9,925 nt of DNA from assembly GCA_050693875.1 (NCBI GenBank), contig JBOGWP010000021.1, positions 1 to 9,925 on the forward strand, given 5' to 3'. This stretch comes from JBOGWP01 sp050693875 (GTDB lineage Bacteria; Actinomycetota; CADDZG01; JAHWKV01; JBOGWP01). Shown piece by piece: positions 5,568-9,925 of this stretch. The notes beneath the pieces are model-generated. The model was not told the origin of the DNA. It did no database searches and was given only the letters and a program-made list of their open reading frames with translations. A program made the position numbers and the translations under genes. How positions within the stretch are numbered: the first letter of the stretch is position 1; each line of letters begins with the position of its first letter.

Positions 5568-6520
5568 TCCCCGACGAGGAGTGGAACCGGGCAGCGGAGG
5601 CGCTGGGAGAGCCCGCAGAGATCGTGATCGCGTGCCACGTGCACCCCGACGGCGACGCCCTCGGCTCGCTGCTCGCGCTCGGGCACTTCCTCGGGCGGTG
5701 GGGACACAAGGTCTGGCTCACCTGGGGGAGCGAGGAGACGAAGATCCCGCCCCAGTACGCCTTTCTCCCCGGCACCGATCGGATCTCCGCCCCCGGCGAG
5801 GTGCCGGAGCGCCCCGCGATCTTCGTCTCGGTCGACTGTGCCGACCGCTCGCGCCTCGACCTGCTCGAACCTGTCTTCGAGCACGCGGGCACACGCATCA
5901 ATCTCGACCATCACCTGTCGAACGACGGCTTCGGTGACGTGAATCTGGTCGACCCCGACGCGCCCGCCTCCGCCGGCCTCGTCCACGCCCTCATCCGGCG
6001 ACTCGGGGGGACTCCGGATCTCGAGGAGGCCACCTGTCTGTACACCGGCCTCGTCACCGACACCGGGCGGTTCCAGTATTCGAACGCCTCGCCCGCCACG
6101 CTCCGCCTCGCCGCCGATCTCCGGGAGCTCGGCATCGACCACACCCGGGTCGCCGTCGAGGTGTACGAATCTGCGTCGTTTGCCTACCTCCTCGTGCTCG
6201 GCACCGTGCTCTCCCGGGCGCGCCTCGACGGCGAGCTCGTTTGGACGTGGCTCGACCAGGCCGACCTCGACGGGCTGTCGCTCGACGAGACCGAGCAGTT
6301 CATCGACGTCCTGCGCTCGGTTCGAGAGAGCGAGGTGGCGATGCTGGCGAAGGAGCAGCCCGAGGGCGGGTACAAGGTCTCCCTCCGTTCGCGCACGCGG
6401 ATCGACGTCGCCGAGATCGCCGCGTCGTTCGGTGGGGGCGGGCATGCCCGGGCGGCGGGGTACTCCGCCCCGGGCCCGGTCGAGGAGCTGGTCGGGGCGC
6501 TCCGCGCGCGGCTCCCGTGA
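5564..6520 (+). CDS. nrnA: DHH/DHHA1 phosphoesterase, NrnA-like nanoRNase / pAp phosphatase
   Basis: NrnA-type enzymes degrade 2-5-nt RNAs to mononucleotides, and many also dephosphorylate 3'-phosphoadenosine 5'-phosphate. From CTG 5564 the protein has 318 aa, typical of the family. Metal-binding motifs are HVHPDGD (25-31), the Asp of VSVDCAD (D91), DHH (115-117) and TDTGRF (165-170). The DHHA1 substrate domain carries GGGGHARAAG (290-299). The start is the main uncertainty. An in-frame TGA at 5555-5557 excludes anything earlier, and GTG 5624 would begin only four residues before His25, removing the first strand. CTG 5564 overlaps the rbfA stop as CTGA and follows GAGGAG (5556-5561), though only 2 nt apart; CTG 5603 is another option. 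The stop overlaps truB as GTGA. Confidence 0.92.
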   Translation: MIPDEEWNRAAEALGEPAEIVIACHVHPDGDALGSLLALGHFLGRWGHKVWLTWGSEETKIPPQYAFLPGTDRISAPGEVPERPAIFVSVDCADRSRLDLLEPVFEHAGTRINLDHHLSNDGFGDVNLVDPDAPASAGLVHALIRRLGGTPDLEEATCLYTGLVTDTGRFQYSNASPATLRLAADLRELGIDHTRVAVEVYESASFAYLLVLGTVLSRARLDGELVWTWLDQADLDGLSLDETEQFIDVLRSVRESEVAMLAKEQPEGGYKVSLRSRTRIDVAEIAASFGGGGHARAAGYSAPGPVEELVGALRARLP

Positions 6521-7530
6521 GCGAGCATCCGACGAAGGACGCTGGCGAGCTCGCCGAGCGTGGCCCCGAGGGCGTTCTCGTGGTCGACAAGCCTGCGGGA
6601 CCCACCTCACACGACGTCGTCGACCGGGTGCGCCGCCTCTACGGGACGAGTAAGGTCGGACATGCCGGAACCCTCGACCCGGCCGCGACCGGGGTGCTCG
6701 TGCTCGGGCTCGGCCGCGCGACGCGCCTGATGGCGTTCCTGCAGCAACTCCCGAAGGTCTACCGCGCCGAGGTGCGCTTCGGCGTCACGACGACGACGCA
6801 GGACGCCGAGGGCGACGTCGTCGACGAGCGGCCGTGCGAGTTCGGGCCGGAGGAGCTCGAGTCTGCGGCGTCGTCGTTCGTCGGCGAGATCGTGCAGCTT
6901 CCGCCGATGGCGTCTGCGGTCAAGGTCGGCGGCGAGCCGCTGTACCGAGCGCAACGCCGGGGCGAGGAGGTCGAGCGGCCCACCCGCACCGTCCGGATCT
7001 ACGAGCTGCGTGTGGAGCGCTTCGATCCCCATGCACCGGGTGAACCCAACGGGCCCGCTGCCGTCCTCTTGGTGCGTTGCTCGACCGGGACCTATGTCCG
7101 GACCCTCGCCGCCGACCTCGGGGAGCGGCTCGGCTGCGGCGCTCACGTCGGCGCACTGCGCCGGCTCGCTTCCGGCTCGTTCACCGAGGTGGAGGCAGCC
7201 GGACTCGACCGGCTCGAGGCCCTGAGCGCGGACGAGCGGCGAGGGCAGCTGATGTCGATGCGGCGCGCGATGCGGGACTTCCCGGCCATCACCGTCGACG
7301 GCGACGACTTGCGTGCCGTCCGAAACGGGCAGCCCATCGCTGGAGGGGCTCCGCCGCAACGAGCGGGCGAGCTGTCGGTGCTTTCGCGGCCTCGGATGGG
7401 CGACGTCGCGCCCCACGAGGTCGGCATGACCGCCGGGATCCCTGTCGGCGTGCTCGACCCGGAGGGGCACCTGATCGCGGTCTACCGGCGCTCCCGAGCC
7501 GGGCTGCGCCCGGCCGCGGTCTTTCCGTGA
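6517..7530 (+). CDS. truB: tRNA pseudouridine(55) synthase TruB
   Basis: TruB converts U55 in the T-loop of tRNAs to pseudouridine and acts as a tRNA chaperone. The 337-aa product has motif I as GVLVVDKPAGPTSHDVV (19-35) and the catalytic Asp54 in HAGTLDPAATG (49-59). The LYRAQRRG element (142-149) supplies the conserved Tyr143. STGTYVRTLAADLG (189-202) and HVGALRRLASGSF (210-222) follow, and a C-terminal PUA-like region runs from about 255 to the end. The GTG at 6517 overlaps the nrnA stop (GTGA) and has no good Shine-Dalgarno nearby, so initiation probably depends on coupling to nrnA translation. About 15 residues precede the first conserved strand. It is slightly longer than typical members (about 300 aa), mostly from loops such as PHAPGEPNGP near 171-180. 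Confidence 0.95.
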   Translation: MSEHPTKDAGELAERGPEGVLVVDKPAGPTSHDVVDRVRRLYGTSKVGHAGTLDPAATGVLVLGLGRATRLMAFLQQLPKVYRAEVRFGVTTTTQDAEGDVVDERPCEFGPEELESAASSFVGEIVQLPPMASAVKVGGEPLYRAQRRGEEVERPTRTVRIYELRVERFDPHAPGEPNGPAAVLLVRCSTGTYVRTLAADLGERLGCGAHVGALRRLASGSFTEVEAAGLDRLEALSADERRGQLMSMRRAMRDFPAITVDGDDLRAVRNGQPIAGGAPPQRAGELSVLSRPRMGDVAPHEVGMTAGIPVGVLDPEGHLIAVYRRSRAGLRPAAVFP

Positions 7531-8489
7531 GGGTCGTCCGAGGCCTCGAGGATCTCCCAAGCCGCCGGCGTCCCGCCGCCCTCACGATCGGCAACTTCGA
7601 CGGAGTGCACCGGGGCCACGCCGGGGTCATCCGCCGGCTCCTCACCCATGCCGAATCCAGGGGCTCGACCCCGACGGCGGTGACCTTCGACCCGCATCCG
7701 CGCCTTGTCCTCCAGGGGGTGGCGCCCCCCGCCCTGGCCACGCTCGAACGGCGGTTGGAGCTGCTGGCCGAGGCTGGGGTGGCGCGCGCGGTCGTGCTCA
7801 CCTTCGATCGCAGGCTCGCCCAGGTCGAGCCCGAGGAGTTCATCGAGCGGATCCTGGTCGACGAGCTGCGAGCGACCAGCATCGTCGTGGGATCGATGTT
7901 CCGGTTCGGCCACCTTGCACGGGGGGACACGACGATGCTGCGGCGTTTCGGGCGCCGGCTCGGCTACGCGTTCGAGGGCGTGCGGCTGATGGAGCTCAAG
8001 GGCCGCAGAGTCTCCTCGACCGAGGTGCGGCATGCGATCTCCGAGGGCGACCTCGTGTGGGCGAACCTGGCGCTTGGACGCCCCCATCGTCTTCCAGGCC
8101 GGGTTGTCCGCGGAGCGGGCCGAGGAAGGGGGCTTGGCTTCCCCACCGCGAACCTCGCCCTCCCCCCCGGGATGTGCCTGCCGCAGGTGGGGATCTACGC
8201 GGGATGGCTGGAGGTCGGCCGCCGTCGGCTGGCCTGCGCGGCCAGCGTGGGCACCAACCCCACCTACGGGGCCAATCCGATCAGCGTCGAAGCCCATGTC
8301 ATCGACTTCGACGAGGACCTCTATGCCCGGGAGGCGGCCCTCGACCTCGAGGCCAGGATCCGCGACGAGCAGCGGTTCGACTCGCCAGAGGAGCTCGCAA
8401 AGGCGATTGCCGCCGACGTCGAGGAGGCCCGCCGGCTTCTCTTCTCCGCCGCCGAGGCCCGCCGCCGGGCCGCTACCCGCCGGCGATAA
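7527..8489 (+). CDS. ribF: Bifunctional riboflavin kinase / FAD synthetase RibF
   Basis: RibF phosphorylates riboflavin to FMN and adenylylates FMN to FAD in the cytosol. The 320-aa protein has the N-terminal nucleotidyltransferase domain with IGNFDGVHRGH (21-31), TFDPHP (53-58), RFGHLARGD (126-134) and SSTEVR (163-168). The C-terminal riboflavin kinase domain (about 183-310) carries GRGLGFPTANL (200-210) and a probable catalytic Glu255 in VEAHVIDFD (254-262). VGSMFRFG replaces the more common VGYDFRFG, a mild variant. The GTG at 7527 overlaps the truB stop as GTGA, without a Shine-Dalgarno, implying reinitiation after truB. An Arg/Ala-rich tail ends the protein. ribF is probably the last gene of the coupled series; rpsO, often nearby, is not found downstream. 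Confidence 0.95.
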   Translation: MRVVRGLEDLPSRRRPAALTIGNFDGVHRGHAGVIRRLLTHAESRGSTPTAVTFDPHPRLVLQGVAPPALATLERRLELLAEAGVARAVVLTFDRRLAQVEPEEFIERILVDELRATSIVVGSMFRFGHLARGDTTMLRRFGRRLGYAFEGVRLMELKGRRVSSTEVRHAISEGDLVWANLALGRPHRLPGRVVRGAGRGRGLGFPTANLALPPGMCLPQVGIYAGWLEVGRRRLACAASVGTNPTYGANPISVEAHVIDFDEDLYAREAALDLEARIRDEQRFDSPEELAKAIAADVEEARRLLFSAAEARRRAATRRR

Positions 8490-8521
8490 GGTCCGAGCCG
8501 CGGGGCGCCGATAGAACAGTC

Positions 8522-8533
8522 GGAGGTAATACC
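8522..8533 (+). promoter_or_regulatory. Strong ribosome binding site of the zinc-ribbon gene
   Basis: GGAGGT (8522-8527) lies 6 nt upstream of the GTG at 8534. It is one of the best Shine-Dalgarno sequences in the window and fixes the start of the 67-aa gene, even though the frame is open for several hundred bases upstream inside ribF. Confidence 0.8.
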
Positions 8534-8737
8534 GTGTACCGCTTCTGCCCGCATTGCGAATCGAACAACGTGATCATCTACGAGCGCGGCGAGGATCTCT
8601 CGCATTGTCTCGACTGCGCCTTCGTCTGGCGCCAGATGGCCGGCTCGATCACGGTTGCCCGCAGCGTGCTCCGCCAACTCGCCGGCCTGAAGCGCCACAC
8701 CGACATCAAGGTGCGGCCCTCCGGGGGCCGGGGCTGA
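8534..8737 (+). CDS. Small zinc-ribbon protein (CxxC/CxxC), hypothetical
   Basis: This 67-aa protein opens MYRFCPHCESNN and has two CxxC knuckles, C5-x2-C8 and C25-x2-C28, 16 residues apart. That is the spacing of a TFIIB/TFIIS-like zinc ribbon or a rubredoxin-like metal site. A basic, probably helical segment (about 38-58, VARSVLRQLAGLKRH) and a Gly/Arg tail follow, which could contact nucleic acid. No signal peptide or membrane segment is visible. The GTG start is set by GGAGGT 6 nt upstream. The gene begins 44 nt after ribF on the same strand and could be read from the operon or from its own promoter; I saw no clear -10/-35. I do not recognise a named family, and function is unknown. Zinc binding is inferred from the cysteines. 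Confidence 0.82.
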   Translation: MYRFCPHCESNNVIIYERGEDLSHCLDCAFVWRQMAGSITVARSVLRQLAGLKRHTDIKVRPSGGRG

Positions 8738-8741
8738 AGAG

Positions 8742-8764
8742 ACCGGCCGGCGAGCGCTGCCGGT
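8742..8764. promoter_or_regulatory. Inverted repeat at the regulator's promoter, possible operator
   Basis: ACCGGC (8742-8747) and GCCGGT (8759-8764) are inverted around an 11-nt spacer. They abut and share one base with the candidate -35 of the downstream regulator gene. The placement would suit autoregulation. The arms are short and GC-rich, so chance is a real alternative; the repeat could also form a weak hairpin after the zinc-ribbon stop codon. Confidence 0.25.
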
Positions 8765-8794
8765 TGGTCATCCCATTCCGCCGTCACATACAAT
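8764..8794 (+). promoter_or_regulatory. Promoter giving a probable leaderless regulator mRNA
   Basis: A -10 hexamer TACAAT (8789-8794) lies 8 nt upstream of the ATG at 8803, with a poor -35 candidate TTGGTC (8764-8769) at 19-bp spacing. There is no Shine-Dalgarno in the intervening bases. A TANNNT box this close to the start codon is typical of leaderless transcripts in actinobacteria, and it supports ATG 8803 as the start. Confidence 0.55.
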
Positions 8795-8802
8795 CCGCGC
8801 AC

Positions 8803-9567
8803 ATGTCCGATGCTCAGGGGCCCCCCCCGGGGCCGCAGCTTCGTGAGGTCGCGCTCCGCCACCGGCTGCTGTCCGATCCCACGCGGCTGTCGATCGCGTT
8901 CGCCCTGCGCAGCGCGCCGGCGACGGTGTCGGAGGTGGCCGCGGCCGTGGGCGTGCATGTGAACACCGCCCGTGCTCATCTGGAGCGCCTCCACCGAGGT
9001 GGCCTCGTCACCGTCGAGCGGAGTCCGCCTCGAGGCCGCGGGAGGCCGGGAGTGTTCTACCGCCTGAGCCCCGAGGCCCCGGTTTCGGACGTCGTGGGCC
9101 GCGAGTACCGCTTCCTGGCCGAAGTCCTCCTGGGCATCGTCCGCGGGAACGCGGGCAAGAGCGCGGCGGCCCAGGCCAACCGGTCGGGCCGGGCGTGGGG
9201 ACGGCACCTGGCCGCCGCCGATGCTCCCCGGCCGGGCGGGGCTCCGGACCCCACCGGTGCCGCCCGACACCTGTCAATGATGCACGACCGGCTCCAGTTC
9301 GCTCCGGAGCTCCAGTCCCCCGACCATCACGGCTGGGTCCTGCTGCTGCACAACTGTCCCTTCCGCGAGCTCGTGGAGAAGAACCACGATGTCATCTGCT
9401 CGTTCCATCTCGGGTTCGCTCGCGGCCTGCTCGAGGCCGTCGATGCGCCGCTGGAGGCGGCGTCGCTCGACCCCTTCGTGGAGCCCGACCTCTGTCGGCT
9501 CAGCCTCTCCGTCCCACCGGAGCGGGCCCGAAGGAGTCGCGGCCGGGCTCCTCAGGCCTCCCGATAA
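8803..9567 (+). CDS. Winged-helix transcriptional regulator, SufR-like, possible Fe-S sensor
   Basis: The 254-aa protein has an N-terminal winged helix (about 14-90): a first helix with LLSDPTRLSIAFAL (22-35), a helix-turn-helix (41-70, TVSEVAAAVGVHVNTARAHL) and a wing with GRGRPGVFYRL (78-88). This is the arrangement of the COG2345/SufR group, related to ArsR and MarR types. The C-terminal half contains HNCPFREL (183-190), and three cysteines, C185, C199 and C231, could bind an Fe-S cluster as in SufR regulators; cluster binding is inference. The start at ATG 8803 is backed by the TACAAT box and suggests a leaderless mRNA. A C8 run at 8821-8828 encodes the Pro-rich N-terminus. It stands alone, convergent with a hydrogenase gene that it may regulate. 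The target is unknown. Confidence 0.85.
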   Translation: MSDAQGPPPGPQLREVALRHRLLSDPTRLSIAFALRSAPATVSEVAAAVGVHVNTARAHLERLHRGGLVTVERSPPRGRGRPGVFYRLSPEAPVSDVVGREYRFLAEVLLGIVRGNAGKSAAAQANRSGRAWGRHLAAADAPRPGGAPDPTGAARHLSMMHDRLQFAPELQSPDHHGWVLLLHNCPFRELVEKNHDVICSFHLGFARGLLEAVDAPLEAASLDPFVEPDLCRLSLSVPPERARRSRGRAPQASR

Positions 9568-9601
9568 GGTTGGGGGCGGCGATTGCTCGCCGCCCCCAAC
9601 C
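9568..9601. terminator. Perfect 15-bp stem-loop, bidirectional terminator
   Basis: GGTTGGGGGCGGCGA (9568-9582) is perfectly complementary to 9587-9601 around a TTGC tetraloop. It begins directly after the regulator's TAA and ends 28 nt before the hydrogenase stop on the other strand, so it sits between convergent genes. No long T-run follows on the plus strand; in the minus direction the next bases read TTATC. Termination for both genes is likely, though the U-tract is weak. Confidence 0.75.
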
Positions 9602-9629
9602 CGCCCTGGTGAGGTGAGGTCCTATCCTC

Positions 9630-9925
9630 CTATTCCAGGGTGCAGGCGCAGGAGTTGATCTCTCGGACGATCACTCCCTTGCCGGTGTCCATGTGGGTCG
9701 TGCAGGGCATGCACGGGTCCAGCGAACGGACGGCCCGGAGCACGTCGATTCCCTTGAGCTCGTCGTCCTTGACGCTCTCGAGGAGCGGCGTTCCGATGAC
9801 GGCCTCCTCGTACGGACCGGGATTCCCGAAGGGGTCCCGGGGCGAAGCGTTGAACGTGGAGGGGGTCGTGATCTGGTAGTTCACGATCCGGCCCTTGTCC
9901 ATGATCATGTTGTGCACCAGCCAAC
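9630..9925 (-). CDS. [NiFe]-hydrogenase large subunit, C-terminal part (5' end outside window)
   Basis: The visible 97 residues are the C-terminus of the catalytic subunit that holds the NiFe(CN)2CO site and splits H2. Diagnostic parts are YQITTPSTFNASPRD, followed by GPYEEAVIGTPL, as in uptake (group 1/2-type) enzymes. The L2 motif DPCMPCTTH (about 9693-9719) has both Ni-bridging cysteines. After its His come 20 residues ending CACTLE, the tail expected to be removed by a maturation endopeptidase after the His. The frame is open to the window edge (9925), so the start, L1 motif and small subunit lie beyond it. I cannot assign the subgroup from this fragment; high-affinity H2 scavenging is plausible only from the inferred host. 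It converges on the SufR-like regulator across a shared stem-loop. Confidence 0.95.
   Translation of the reverse strand, partial: WLVHNMIMDKGRIVNYQITTPSTFNASPRDPFGNPGPYEEAVIGTPLLESVKDDELKGIDVLRAVRSLDPCMPCTTHMDTGKGVIVREINSCACTLE

Noticed and set aside
2084..6610. Long minus-strand open frames opposite infB, ylxP, rbfA and nrnA (up to 505 codons)
   Set aside because: These are mirror frames of strongly GC-biased genes. They lack sensible starts, and their sequences are low-complexity Arg/Asp/Leu-rich mixtures with no family motifs.
1..9925. CRISPR arrays, insertion sequences, transposases, prophage genes or rRNA genes
   Set aside because: No direct-repeat/spacer pattern, transposase motifs, terminal inverted repeats with target duplications, or rRNA signatures were seen. 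The window is mostly a conserved housekeeping operon.

Overview
The window is strongly GC-rich, with mostly G/C third codon positions in the real genes. It carries one long co-directional housekeeping cluster followed by a short accessory stretch. The gene order rimP-nusA-ylxR-infB-ylxP(DUF503)-rbfA-nrnA-truB-ribF, a short NusA (350 aa, no C-terminal acidic repeats), frequent GTG/TTG starts, a leaderless regulator and an uptake-type [NiFe] hydrogenase all suggest an actinobacterium (Actinomycetota), perhaps a soil lineage known only from metagenomes. The assignment below phylum is inference.

Layout. Positions 1-517 hold no convincing gene. They contain two consecutive stem-loops (220-256 and 264-313), a 14-bp palindrome (358-371), a good sigma70-type promoter (TTGCCG-17 bp-TATACT, 401-429) and, between that promoter and rimP, a textbook intrinsic terminator (471-498). 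This looks like an attenuated leader for the whole operon. rimP (518-1120) and nusA (1117-2169) overlap by 4 nt. The YlxR domain (2201-2695) is in the same open frame as IF2 (2696-4813), with no stop codon between them, so YlxR translation should run on into IF2. After a 69-nt gap with a small hairpin come ylxP (4883-5176), rbfA (5169-5567), nrnA (5564-6520, probably from a CTG), truB (6517-7530) and ribF (7527-8489), all overlapping by 4-8 nt.

Functionally this cluster joins transcription elongation and termination (NusA), ribosome assembly (RimP, RbfA), initiation (IF2), RNA modification and decay (TruB, NrnA) and flavin cofactor synthesis (RibF). rpsO, often found next to ribF, is absent. 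A 67-aa CxxC/CxxC zinc-ribbon protein (8534-8737) with a strong Shine-Dalgarno follows instead.

Next is a 254-aa winged-helix regulator (8803-9567). It probably comes from a leaderless mRNA and has three C-terminal cysteines reminiscent of SufR-type Fe-S regulators. It converges on the C-terminal part of a [NiFe]-hydrogenase large subunit on the minus strand (9630-9925, continuing beyond the window). A perfect 15-bp stem-loop (9568-9601) separates the two and probably serves both. The main points of interest are the leader attenuator, the unbroken YlxR-IF2 frame, the repeated NTGA stop/start junctions with a likely CTG start, and the possible Fe-S regulator beside the hydrogenase.
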